Below are positions 46,673 through 58,989 of a stretch of DNA of 64,000 nt, in pieces; positions within the stretch are counted from its first letter, which is position 1, and the number at the start of each line of letters is the position of its first letter. The stretch is from the NCBI RefSeq assembly GCF_910596095.1, contig NC_056550.1:11158501-11222500 (forward strand), read 5' to 3'. Source of the DNA: Thunnus maccoyii (lineage: Eukaryota > Chordata > Actinopteri > Scombriformes > Scombridae). The notes beneath the pieces are model-generated. The model saw only the letters and a program-made list of their open reading frames with translations. It was not told the origin of the DNA and did not search any database. Position numbers and translations under genes: made by a program.

Positions 46673-49600
46673 TTTTGTTATAATGACGTACAGTACTTAT
46701 TATATAATGTTAATTTGATCTTGAAATTCTATATTCGATATAAAATTTATTTCCTTATATATTTTGTGCAAACACAGCATTACTATTCTTAAATGAATGC
46801 ATTCTTGTAAGCGTAGTAGCAGTACTGTACTTACTACTAGTAGGTCGTAGTAGTAGTCAATGGTTTGGTTACAACTTTCATAGCCAGACAGACATTACTT
46901 GTATTACTTGTATTACTTGTATTATTTAGATTTTTCTATTTAAAGTGATATTTCACATTTTATTTTAAAAACTGACTTATGATAGACCAGGTTTCACTCT
47001 ACTTTATGCTGTTCTGTTTCTCTCTCAGGATGCTAGTCAATTGTCCCTACCAATATTTTTGACAATCTCAACCAATCAATTGTCATTCAGTTCCTCATAG
47101 TGTTACCTAAAGTCTAATCAGGATTGCCAGGTCTGTGTGTTTCCTTTAACAAGTGACAGTGAGCAAGATATGGGGATTACCTGACCTGATTATGTGGCAA
47201 CCTTCAGGCTGTACTACGCTGTCTTCTAGCTGCAGCTATGGCAAACTGTGAATGGTGAATGAACAAACTTTTTTTTTTTCAAACTTCACAAGTTTGAAAT
47301 AATCCCAGCAAACAAGCAATATTGCATCCACTCACAGGTGAGTGGATGCACCTTATGCAGGTACAGGACCTTTGATGGCTAGATGCTGGCATTGTGCCTA
47401 CAAATTAAGAGGTTAATTAAAAGCAAAGATCTAATTAAATTATTGATATAAAAACATAAGCACATACAGAGTCTTTAGTGGTCCTCCAGTAGTGGTAGTA
47501 GTGGTAGTAGGTAGTAGATGTGGGGCTGACATGGTTTCACTCACACAAAATGTGTTTCATATCTAACCAACTTTACCAAACAGTTTGTGATGGCACAGAT
47601 TCAAAGGAAAGACTTCTATGCATTGAATGCTTTGTCTATCCAAGTCAGCTTGTGCAGCAAATTCCCTAATATCCTAAGATAAGACAAAATGTGTCAAGAC
47701 AAATGAGTTGAGTATTCAATTCAATGGTTTATTACAAGCATTTTGTTTACATTCTATCGTAGCAAGATAAGTATATTGGTATAATTGTGATCTCTCCATT
47801 ACACTCACAAAAACAAAACACAACCAGTGTGTTAACGTTCATTGTTACAATAATCAGCAATCCAATTGAAGACTACGAGGTAGTAAGATAAAGACAAATG
47901 TGTTATCATGTGCCTTTGGATTGCATAGATAAACCTGAGCACATCAATCCGTTACAAACCTGTTCTGTTATGACCTGCCTTTCTCCAGTAAAAGCATACC
48001 AAAAACATTACAATGTACTACAAGTACAATATAAAGTGTGACTTCAATTCAATGTCAAGCCTTCCAGCTAACTTACAATAAAATTAATTGGGAAGCCACA
48101 GCGTTATTTATCAAAAGGATAGGATTTCATGGCCCAGTTGTCTCCCTACATACCACTCACTGGTACAAGGCTCATTTAGGAGTCGTGCTGGGACATGAAG
48201 GGTACCTGCAGTAATGTACAGTCCATGTCTGTGCATGAAACCTGCATTCAACAGTACATAAATATATCTGAAGAGGATTGATAAAATGGTTACAACATAC
48301 TGTAGTAAGGTGTTTATGCAATGTTGCATCTAACACAACTGTTTTGTGTTGTTAAATTAGTAATAGTAACTAATAAGTGTCAGTTTTGAAGCTTCTATCA
48401 CTCTTGGTGTGTCTACACTTTATATATAACAGTGTATTGAGTATTTTTTATGCTGCCATTGACAAGCAGCCACATGTCATTGTGTTGTATAAAGGGTGCA
48501 AGGTAAAGGCATCCCATTGTGTGACAGTGTGATACTCCATTGTCCTTCATATGCTGAGTAAAGGTTAGATTTAGTAAGTCCACCTGTTTGATGTCATCCA
48601 TCTTTAATTGCTTAAGCTCACACAGATCCAGGAATTAATTCATCATAACCTTGTGCAACCTGGTCAGCAGTCACAGCAGCGGTGAAGGAGGTTGTTCACT
48701 CGACACTGCTTTGGCCACTGACCGTTTCCAGACTGGAACACACACCCTCATTGTGCAATCAAGCATCAACAAATTAGACACACGTATGCACAACTTCTCA
48801 CCCCTGACCTCCTTTTCCGTGGATGCAAGCTTCGGCTAAGGTAACCCTATCCTCACACAAACATTCAGCCAGCCTCGGTGCTACTCCCGTTCCCCTCTGT
48901 GCTAAGTCTCAGCCTGCATGTGTCCTGGACAGCTGCTGCGCCTGTTTACTGCCTTTACCTCTTTGCAGGGAAGCATTCTTCATACTTGGTCAATGTCAGC
49001 AACAGCGTCCCTTAATGGGGCAGCAGCTTTCCACCCTTATCTTCAGCTGGGTATCTAGATGATATACAAAGAACTATTCTAAACAGTCTAAAAGAGCTTT
49101 GAACCTTCTCATGGGAAAATGTATCCACTGCTGTACTGTAAGCCTTTTTCATTTTGGGTTCACTGGAAAATATTAAAGTGTTTATGAGTCGGGAGCTGTC
49201 AGGGTTCAAATGCTCTGCCCTTCGTTATGCCAACATTTAGACATGGCCTGAACAGCTATATTTCTCTTGGAACAAAAAACACATTTACACTCCCAGTGGG
49301 CAGCCTGTGGAGTTCAGTCAGCTTACCAGTCTGCACCTGTTATTGTTAGGTCTACATAACAGCCATGACATGATTTAATGATTTAAAAGTAGTTTTAAAA
49401 GTAGCTAAAATTTTATGTGAGATTATGTATATACAGGCTTTAAGCTCTGATTCTGTAGGCTTCACCACTCATCTTCAAAAATGGAATTACAATATGTTAA
49501 AGGGGTACCCAAACCCCACACCTCCGTTTTGTAATGCATGCAATGCTTTTTAATCAAGATTTTAAGTCTCAAGATCAACCTGGGATGACCCTAATGATGT

Positions 49601-50089
49601 CATATGATTCCAAACTTTGGAAAGTTCCCTCAACAGCCACATAAGACATTATACTACTGTTTTCACAGGCTGAGTAGTACTCATGAGTAAACTGAACTTC
49701 ATGTGTAAAATTGATTGGATGTTTTTTAACTATTATGTTTAATTGATATGAAAAATCAAATCAATATTTCTTTGATTTTGTTGTTCAAATGCAGCATGAG
49801 GCTCATATTTTCCTTCGCCAACAGTTCTATGAGGTGTTATGTTTTTGTCAATTAATGTCGGTGTGCTTCATATCTCAAAAAGTTAGGAAAAGATTTGGCC
49901 AAAGCATATTAAGTTTGGTATGGGGGGGGAATAGATGAGTTAAAAGAATCAGCAGACATGAAGTGGCAAACTCTGTTTTTGCTGAAGAGCTGATTCCAAT
50001 TCATATATAACTGCCAGCCACTTTTTCCCAAACTTTGTACAGCAGCAAAGAGGCATCACTAATGGCCTCTAATCAAATACAGAGAAAAT
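46673..50089. other. Intergenic with small tandem and inverted repeats
   Basis: ATTACTTGT three times in tandem at 46893-46919, GTAGTAGTGGTAG-type repeats near 47490-47515, and a perfect 13-bp inverted repeat at 47323-47350. No gene seen. Confidence 0.55.
47323..47350. repeat. Perfect 13-bp inverted repeat with 2-nt centre
   Basis: TGCATCCACTCAC, AG, GTGAGTGGATGCA. No terminator-like T run and no neighbouring gene. Confidence 0.9.
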
Positions 50090-50398
50090 GGACTGTACTT
50101 GTATAGCACCTTTCTAGTCTTCCAACCACTCAAAACGCTTTTACACTACAAATCGCATTCACCCATTCATACACTGAATGGGTACAGGGGCTACCATGCA
50201 AGGTCCCAACCTGCCCATCAGAGGAAACTAGCCATTCACACACAGTCATACACTGATGGCACAGCCATCAGGAGCAATTAGGGGTTAAGTATCTTGCCCA
50301 AGGACACATCGGCATGTGGACTGGAGGAGCCAGGAATCGAACCGCCGATCTTCCGATTAGTGGACGACCCGCTCTACCGCTTGAGCCACAGCCGCCCC
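50090..50398 (-). mobile_element. tRNA-derived SINE
   Basis: On the minus strand it starts GTGGCTCAAGCGGTAGAGCG (RNA polymerase III box A) and continues to GGCGGTTCGATTCCTGGCTC (box B). It then shows the teleost SINE body (CCTTGGGCAAGATACTTAAC, GTGTGAATGGCTAG) and the tail GAAAGGTGCTATACAAGTAC. It is not a functional tRNA gene: the head is the tRNA-like part of a SINE. The 50099-50281 plus frame is a shadow. Confidence 0.85.
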
Positions 50399-51595
50399 AA
50401 AACTGAAAAAAAACTGACTATGTCTATGTCAGAATGCTATTATTAGATAAAATGTTTAAAATGGGCTCAACACGCATACTGTAACTCTTGTCCCGTTTCA
50501 AGTACAGTACTTAAAAAATTAGCAGTAAGCCCAGTATGTGGAACTGGCTTATCTTAACAACTGCATACAGAGGTGTGATTTTCACTAAGCGCATTAAGCA
50601 TAAAACTTGGTGCAAGATTTTGCTGTTGTAGGGATTTATTGTCCTCAGTAGCCCTAATACCATTTGCTTAATAAATAGAATGAAATGTACAAGCCCATCT
50701 ACATACTACTGTGACAATCTAAAAAACATAACCAAAGTGATATCTCACCTTAACTTCATTTTGTAACAGCTTTTGTTGGATAACTTGGTAAATTCAGTTC
50801 TAATTGAGACTGTGTGCAGGTTTAATGTCAGATAAAATCTAACAGTTCACACTGAACTTCTTTCATTTGCAAAAGAGTCAAAATAAGTTTAGAAAATAAA
50901 TAAAGTTTCAAACATGTATGTTATTTGAATGGCATGATAAAAAATAAAAAATAAAAAAAATTACACACACTCAGTCAGTGGTAATGGTTCTGGAGCAATT
51001 CCCATGGAAACTATGTGCTCGTGACTGGGCGGTTCCAGCTTAAGAGTCCAGAGGCATGGGAACCATGAGGGTCATCCCATGTATGTAGGGCCAGATGGCA
51101 GCCAAGCTCATTTTCAACAGCAAACGGCTCAATTTACTTTTGGTTGGCTTTTGTAATGTGCTTGCTTTGCTCTGTTTGTTGATTCACCTCACGTCATTTG
51201 ATTATGTAGTCTACATGCATCTGAGGATCCACTTAATGCATAATGCTTGATAAAATAAGCACAAGACCTATTGTGTTAGCTGTTGTTGCTGCTGATTTAA
51301 ATGACAAAATGATAATTCAGAAAAGAATTTGCATTTCTTAAAAGAACTGACTCAAGATGGCTGTTATTTGTTTTTCACAAAGGACCACAGAGGAAATAAA
51401 TGATTCTTTTATAAAAAGCAATTTTTATTCAACTTTAAATTGGCTGAAGCAATTCTAGTGTGGCCATATTTGTGCTTAAACCTGACCCATAACCCTGATG
51501 TTTGGTAGTTGGGTTTTATTGCTGATGCATAAGTTGTCTAAAGGATTCTCTGCCAAATATCCTACTAGGGAAGGCCATTAGAGACATGATGCAGT
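50399..51595. other. Intergenic, no gene seen
   Basis: AT-rich, with AAAATAAAAAATAAAAAAAA near 50940-50960. Nothing coding. Confidence 0.6.
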
Positions 51596-51603
51596 ACCAG
51601 CTG

Positions 51604-51950
51604 TAGGGCTGCAACTAATGATTATTTTCTTTATAGATTAATCTGGCAATTATTTTCTCGATTAATCAATTAGTTGTTTGTGATGTCAGAATGTCAGAAA
51701 ATGGTGAAAAATGTCAATAACTGTTTTCCAAGGCCCAAGATGACGTCCTCAACTGTCTTCTTTTGTCTCAACCAGCAGTCTACAAGCAAAAGATATTCAG
51801 TTTACTACCATTAGAACCAGAAAATATTCACATTTGAGAAGCTGGAACCAGAGAATTTGTACTTTTCTTAAAGAATTAATTGATTATCAAAATAGTGATT
51901 AACTATTAACTGGCAACTGATCGATTAATCGACTAATTGTTGCAGCTCTA
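51604..51950. mobile_element. hAT-type MITE, 347 bp, with perfect 8-bp target duplication
   Basis: Flanked on both sides by ACCAGCTG (51596-51603 and 51951-51958), the 8-bp duplication diagnostic of hAT transposition. The termini TAGGGCTGCAACTAATGAT and, reversed from the right, TAGAGCTGCAACAATTAGTC are the TIRs, followed by AATCGATTAATC-like palindromes. The interior (AGAAAATGGTGAAAAATGTC, AAGATGACGTCCTCAA) is that of a widespread teleost family. Confidence 0.9.
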
Positions 51951-52524
51951 ACCAGCTGCATCTAATAAATCTGATGTTTGCTACTCCTGCCATGAGAGCT
52001 GGAAACTCATCCATGAGTCAGTCAGTGTTTGAAACAAACTACCAGCATTTTAGAAACAGAGCTGCAAACAACCTGGCAGTAGATACAACACAATATCCTC
52101 TATTAAAGATTTACTTATGCAGATTTAATTATAGTGATATAGAGATGTCTAGCAAATATCTACAAATCATGTTCCAGTTTTTAATGTTGAGACTGAATAT
52201 CAGTGTCAATCTGCCACATTTAAGCTCCAACCCTATAACTTCTAGTCGAGTCTTTGGTGCAGCAGGCATCATAGTGTTCCAATTTCTCATTGAATGAGAG
52301 AGGATTACTCACTCCTGATTTAGATTCCTTTTTTTTCAGTCCAGTGCGCGTGCTGTAATAGGATACTTTTCAGTCCGAGTGGGAATCTCCCACTGGGCCT
52401 GTTAGGGAAGCAGACATAGACTAATCCCTACAGTGTTTAGCGTCCAGTGATCCAGGTGTGTCCATACAGTATGCTGCCTGTTAAGAAACATACCACTGCT
52501 CTTATTGTCACTCCTTTTGTCACT

Positions 52525-52563
52525 CCTGCTGTCCTGGGCATTGCATGTGCCCAGGACAGCAGG
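52525..52563. repeat. Perfect 16-bp stem, 7-nt loop hairpin
   Basis: CCTGCTGTCCTGGGCA (52525-52540), loop TTGCATG, TGCCCAGGACAGCAGG (52548-52563). GC-rich in an AT-rich setting. Confidence 0.95.
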
Positions 52564-52839
52564 GCGGTTTCTGAGAAAAGGCTTGTAAAGCTATGTAAAA
52601 GGGGACAGACACAACAGGCGGTGTTATTGTATAACAACCTGGCAGAAGGTCTGCATTTTCTAGACACTCTGTGCCCTATTCTGTTTGTAATTCCTCCTTA
52701 AACCTGTGTTTATGCATACACATGAATTATTCAAACTGAATTTCCAGATACATATGACTTGTATTACATTGACCTTTTTAGGCAACAATGTTTATGAGGA
52801 TTGAGGCCTGCATTCATAACATGAATGCTCAGGGGCGCG

Positions 52840-53178
52840 AATTCATTTCAGAAGTGCGGGGTCCAAAAAGTGTGTGTGTGTGTGTGTGTGTGTGGTCCAG
52901 GTATTCCTCACATTGTGGGGACGTAAATCTATTTACACAGTCATGTTGTGGGGACTCGCCTCCCTTTGTCCATTTTGGGGACAAAAAGCAAGTTCCCTTA
53001 ATGTAAGTCATTAACTTTAGTGCAAAGACTTTGTTTAAAGTTAAGGTAAGTTAAGGGTTATGTTATGGTTAGGGTAAGGGTTAGGGTTAGGGATGTGCTG
53101 GTTATGGTTAAGGTTAGGATTAGTCTCCAGGAAATGAATGTAAGTCAATGTAATGTCCTCTGAAGTGATGGAAACACG

Positions 53179-53230
<52 letters not shown>
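52840..53230. repeat. (TG)n-bracketed teleost repeat with internal TTAGGG units
   Basis: (TG)n at 52870-52894 and 53181-53229 enclose CACATTGTGGGGACG, CATTTTGGGGAC and, at 53067-53092, GGTTAGGGTAAGGGTTAGGG followed by more TTAGGG. This is a common fish repeat. Frames reading through the TG tract are artefacts. Confidence 0.75.
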
Positions 53231-53231
<1 letters not shown>

Positions 53232-54855
53232 CGATAGACAGACTGGAGACTCTGACTAAACTTTTGCAAAGTAACTATAGCTTGCTTGCACCACAAGGTG
53301 GCGTTATAATTTCAAACACAAAGCAGCTAACTAGAGCTTGTAGGAGTATATACTAGCTTTTTTGTTCAGTTACCCAAAACTATGAGTTTACAGGACAGTA
53401 ACACTTCTGCGGCTAAGTAACAGAAGGCAGGCAACAGGAATGTTAGCGTTGTCCTTACTGTAAGCAGCCATGCCCTAAATCCATATTTAACAATAAATCA
53501 GAAAAAAACATTAGCCTACTACTGCTTCACCTTTGCAAATTATCAACATGCCATGCTGTAGTGAAAATGTCATTCATATCCTACAATGGCCTAAATAAAT
53601 TTTGGGAGCACGTCGATTGCCTTTACTCAAAAAGGAAATGCTTTGGACCTGTCACTTAAATGTGATATCATGAATTAACCATATTCATGTGAACTTTCAA
53701 AATGTGTTTGTTGACTTGCTGGTTGCTTGTGCTTGCTGAATAGATTTCACCTATTGGGGTAAACGTCCAATTAAGAAAGTCATTTCACTTCAAAATATTC
53801 TTCCTGTTTTACGTTGCCTGCTTTATTTCACCAAATGTCTTAGAATGGACGGGAATGATTGAAACATCTTTTTACCATAGGCCTAAGTATTGCAGTATAG
53901 GGGCATTTGCAGGAATAAAGTGATTCACGACTTAAAAAGAATGTGATAGGAGGGTAAAGTGGCAGTGGGGGGCAATGGCATCTTGAACTCCATACTTCCA
54001 GCGCCCTTGGCTATACACGAACAGGATGCTTCACAGCACTTATTTTTAGGAAATGGAGTCACCAACGTGCCTCCTACCTGCATCACGAGAGTCAGTTGAG
54101 TGTTGAGGAATGCATAGCTGGCTTTTTTATAACATGTTTAGCCCACTGTTAAGCCTCTGTGATGGGTCACTATTAAAATTGCCATTCTTTTGGCTTCAGT
54201 TTCATGTGTCCTAAACTGTTTGTCACTGAATACCTGGCTGCGTAGCCTGGGCTCTGTAGGACAGTGAAACAAATGAAACACTTTGAGCACAGACTGACAA
54301 ATTGTCAACTATAGTTTGTTAATATTAAGTCAGTCTGACTTATGCCTAACTAAATCTTAACCATAGCTTATCTTTATCTTCATTGTATTCATGTGCAACT
54401 GCAGTACAATTGCGCATATATGAAATACACGGGATACTCTGGAATTTGTTTTTAGAAGCTTCATATTGGGAAATAAAATGTATAGACAGTATAATGTAAA
54501 GGGTAACTGAAAGAATAAAATATGACCAAGTAATTAATACAGACTTTATTTTTGGTGTTTGGTCAAAAACTGGAGGCCAGAGAGGGGATCCCTAAACAGC
54601 CTTTAAAGGTAAGGCTGGTTGCTTCTATATAATAGACCTCCATTGTTGTCCAAATAAATTTTTTTGTAACATGTCAATGAGTCACACCATTGCACTGGGT
54701 GACACGTTCCTCCACTGCAAAGATTACAGTCACAGTCGTTTGTAGAAATGGCTCCATAGATTAATAACAGTCTCCGATTGCAGAGCTTTGCTAGCTTGTA
54801 TTTCTATATATTACAACTTTTTGACTTTGTACTACAAAGAACTTAAGTACAAAGC
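53231..54855. other. Intergenic, no gene seen
   Basis: No coding or structural signal identified. Confidence 0.55.
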
Positions 54856-55620
54856 ATAGACTGTAAAAAAAAAAAAAAAGGACACCATGACATCACCCAG
54901 TGGTTTGTGGATTCCCATTTTGGAGCCTGAAGTTCAGCATTTTGACCAATGCCATCTTGGATTTTTGGAGCCAGAACCCTAACGCTAGCTGACCCTTTTA
55001 CTAGGTGCTAGCTGCTAGCTTGGCTAGCATGATCCATTTACATTCTATGGTTAACTGTGATAATGCTAATGCTCAAACAAAATGTGCTTACTGGAAAAAC
55101 TGTAAAGCCGACTCCTTAGAGGGTCTTTTAGTACAACCAACCGTTAAACAAGACTTTTTTAGGTGACCAAAATGTTAAAATTAACTTTCATGTACTGAAA
55201 ACACATTGAAGTAGCAACAGCTAAACCTATTCTAATCTGGGGTTACGATACTTAACATACATAACCAACATTGTCGCCCTGGTAGCGACTTGTCAATCAC
55301 CAGGTAGCCACACCCTAAAGCATATACTGCTCTATTGTCTATTTTATTCTAAATGGGACCATCATTCTAGAAAATGAACATCATGCTGTATTGAAGAAGA
55401 CTTGAAACTAGCGATTAAGACCATAAACACATTAGGAAAATGTTTACTGAGGTAATAAATCAAGTGAGAAGTAGGGTCATTTTCTCATAGACTTCTATAC
55501 AATCTGACTTCTTTTTGAAGCCAGTGGAGTCACCTCCTGCTGGCCATTAGAAAGAATGCAGGTTTAAGACACTTGCACATTGGCTTCACTTTTCAGACCT
55601 AGAGCTTGCCGCTTGGTACA
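54856..55620 (+). repeat. Teleost repeat (GACATCACC...CCATCTTGG family), plus copy
   Basis: It begins CATAGACTGTAAAAAAAA, then CATGACATCACCCAGTGG, GCCATCTTGGATTTTTGGAG, GGTTAACTGTGATAATGC and CTTAGAGGGTCTTTTAGTAC. The minus-strand partner is at 44640-44957. Confidence 0.7.
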
Positions 55621-55769
55621 AAGTCAAAAGGTTGTGATATGTATCACAACAAACTACCGAAGGAACCGCATCGCTGCACATGTGCAGCAACGTCTGCCAT
55701 ACACGCAACTACTCCTCAAAGACTGAAAATGTAATTGCTGTTATTGGTCTTTGGAGATGTTTCTAAACA

Positions 55770-56025
55770 AACTATCATGACTGTAATTTTTATGTTGAAG
55801 GAATATGTCACCCAGTGCAGCAGTGTGGCTCATTGATGTGTTTTTAATAGTTAATACACAAAAACGGAGGTCTACAGAGGAACAAGATATATCAGGCTTT
55901 GGATACAGAAAACAATACCTGTAAGTAGGATCAATTCATTGTTGGTTTGGCTCTGCATGAGAGATTTGTTGACAATTAGAAAAATATAGAAAATTGCCAG
56001 CCATAGGCCTGTCCTTTAATGGGAA
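55770..56025 (+). repeat. Interspersed repeat, copy 2 (partner at 40790-41000)
   Basis: GAAGGAATATGTCACC, GTGTGGCTCATTGATGTG, GGAGGTCTACAGAGGAAC, ACAATACCTGTAAGTAG and TCAATTCATTGTTGGTTT follow the order of copy 1. It ends GGCCTGTCCTTTAAT, a TTAA-type terminus. Confidence 0.7.
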
Positions 56026-56924
56026 GTAGCACTGGATTACTGATGAAGCAAACCAGTGCTGCTTCCCTGGGCCTTTAGACACTTCAGTCAAAAAAATGTG
56101 GTGGTTTTAAAGCATTTAATAAACCATATATCCAAGCAATAGATACTTGGGCCCACAAGACTATTCAAAAGGTCACATTGAGGGAGCTGATGACACCACA
56201 GAAATGAAATCTCTAACATTAGTATAATCCCATTTGTCAAGCCTCGCTGCTGCTGACAATGTCTTTGGCGATGTTCCATACACCTGAATGTCAACTGTGA
56301 CTTCTTGGTAATTTGACAGATCATAGCATTCACCTTAAGGTGGGGGGAGGGACAGCCTGAGTCTATGTATAGCAAGAAGCCATAACGTGTGAGACTTCTC
56401 TCTGGCATGTGTCCAAGAGTAGGCCTAACACTGGGCTGTAACAAACAAACATTTTCCCCAAGCCAAGGTTCTCCTTTCTTCTGGTGAGGAAGTCACTGCA
56501 AAGCAAAGAGAGGGAAGCTAGAAGGAGTATCACCATTGCTCAGGGACACAACCTGCCTGCACCTCCCCGATACCATATAAGAGACTGTGAAACATGATAG
56601 TTGCTCTTCCTCAAGCTGTGAACATTCAAATACTCTCACTTCAATTTGTCTAGACATTAGCTCTAAGCCTCTTTCCCCCGTTTCCCCTTTTTAGACCCTC
56701 AGAGAGTGCATGGGCAGGAGGTGAGGAATAATAATTAGTAGTGCCATTCAGAGCCAGGGTCAGCTCTTACATTAACAGAAATTCACTGATCATATCCTGC
56801 TGAGATTGGACATAATTTTATTAAAATCTTCCACAACAGTACACAAAACTATATATGGTATAAAAAGGCCATACATAAAGCACAAAACCTTTTGTGTTCT
56901 CGATTTTGATACAAAGCAATTCAG
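56026..56924. other. Intergenic, no gene seen
   Basis: The 56088-56444 minus open frame shows no recognisable content. Confidence 0.5.
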
Positions 56925-57560
56925 TAACACTTTATTTTACAGGTCCTTTAATTTTATGCTAATTTCCTGGAAATTTTCTGAGTAATTTGCAGGTGTTTCA
57001 TTTTTAGGATATTTTACAGAAAGGATTGGGCTATTTGATACAAATTATAAGAAAAAAAACTGAGAAAGTGATAAGTTGGTTTAGTTGGTACCTACTCATA
57101 TTTGGGTTCATATGTAGTTGTTAATTTGAAAAAAATCTTTTGAAATTAGACACTTAATTCTTTAACAGACAGAAAAAAAACTTACTTTTTAGTGTTTTAA
57201 AACACGTATTAGGCTGTTTCTTAAAAACTCTATAATGAGTGAGCGTCTATATTTTGGTAACACATTATTTTATGGATCCCTTACTTTCCCACTACAGTAA
57301 TTTCCAGGACATTTTTTCATGAATTCCCTAAAAGTAGCTGCTGTGTATCTCTTAATCCTGGAATATTTTCTGAAAGAGTTATGTAATTTGGTAGTACAGT
57401 ATAGGGAAAATGCACTCATTATAGAGTTTTTAATAAAGAATCTAATTTACTAATATGTAGTTTGAGACACAAAACTACACACTGAAAACTAAAAGTATTT
57501 TCTGTCAGGTAAGGAATTGTTAAGAATCTAATTTAGTAAGAATGTTTGCAAATTAAAAAC
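56925..57560. repeat. Two adjacent diverged copies of the 'ATTTCCTGG' repeat
   Basis: AACACTTTATTTTACAGGTC (about 56929) and AACACATTATTTTATGGATC (about 57260) start similar successions (ATTTCCTGG or ATTTCCAGGAC, then GATATTTTACAGAAAGG or AATATTTTCTGAAAGAG). This suggests a tandem or nested pair. Confidence 0.5.
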
Positions 57561-58989
57561 TACTTTTGAACCCAAATAGAATGAGTGGGCACTGCAAATT
57601 ACTCATTATCCAATTTTCAATCAAGCACATATGCAGCATAAGCCTTTTTATGAAGATGTCGATGGGTGAACAGGTGTTCTTATATGAATAAAATGTAGAC
57701 TGAATATTAAAGTAAGCAGAAATATGGAGAAAAGCATTAATATAGCTGTAAATGACGACAGAGGAGATCTAGTTCTGTAGCAACGTCATGTTCCAAGTGG
57801 TTGGAGTTGTGGTGAGAAATGAGAACCCAAGGATGGCAGCTTTGCTATTTTCTCTGCTACATTGGCAGCAGTGTCTGTGAAATGCCCAAGTCCTCTTGCA
57901 AAGGTTTTGTGAACCAGTTATAACCAGCACTGCCCATCTTAGAAGTCTGTCTGGGGACAGCTGGTGCCACGACCACAAAGTTACAGCATAAATCACATGT
58001 CCTGCATGTCACACTTGGTGATAAAAATCTGTTATTCCACATTTTAAATACTATGTTTATACATTAAATTCATATATTTACTATGCATGTAATCATGGAG
58101 ATCAGTGTGATTTATGTTGAGAAACTTGTTGCACCAATCTCATTTAGAAAGCTCTTCGTGCTCTGCAAATCTTGTAGCGCGTGGCGAAAGTTCAGCGTTG
58201 TAAATAGCTGCATTTCTGGCAACCGTGTGACTTTTCAGTGGCATTTGTGGGGAGAGGTTATATGTAGCGTCTTTGCCCCATCAGTTGGTCATGACCACGC
58301 TCCCATAACCTCCTCACTAAAGGGAATTTTATTGTCTGGTTGTGATGCAAAGGTCAAGCAAGTCTTATGATGGACCTGCAGGTCAATGGGGAACATGAGA
58401 TGCGACATGAAGCCAAAACACTCAGGAGCACTGGACCAACTTTGGAAAAATATGAAACCCTACTTCAAATCTCCTGTTAATTCTAAAAATAAAAATGTGT
58501 GTGTATTTGAAATCAATCTCTAATCTCTTTCGTATAACCAAGATTATATTTCACCATCAAACATGATGTAAGAAGACAAATCAACAACACATTCCAAAAC
58601 GAAATCATGTGCTGTTGGTGTTTGCGGTCATATGTTTGGCCTGCAATACACCTCTCATTATTAGCACCAAAACAATATGATTCCAGATGATTGACACATA
58701 TAGCTGCTTGTAATACCCCAAAAAGGAAGATAACCGGGCTCCACGCAATGCGTTTTTGGTATAGTCTGCCTCATCTGGCAATATTTTAAACTTTCAGCTG
58801 TCTTACTGATTATGGTTGTTTTCTAAATGTTTATGTGGTAAGATGTCTCAAGCAAGACTCAAAGGGAACATTTTGGTTGTCAACATTTTTTATGACCTGG
58901 GGGTGGGTGCAGTGTCAGTGGGCATGTGACTGCACAGTGGGTGGAACCGCACTAGGGCCACTCATTTCTAAGCTGAAGTCACTGGATAT
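57561..58989. other. Intergenic upstream of ppp1r27
   Basis: Open frames at 57769-57996 (minus) and 58083-58370 (plus) are unsupported. E-box motifs near 58770-58800 may serve ppp1r27. Confidence 0.5.

Noticed and set aside
50335..50398. Functional tRNA gene on the minus strand
   Set aside because: Box A and B are present but the cloverleaf is imperfect and it continues into a SINE body.
53153..53356. Open frame through the (TG)n tract coding VCVCVC
   Set aside because: A product of the dinucleotide repeat.
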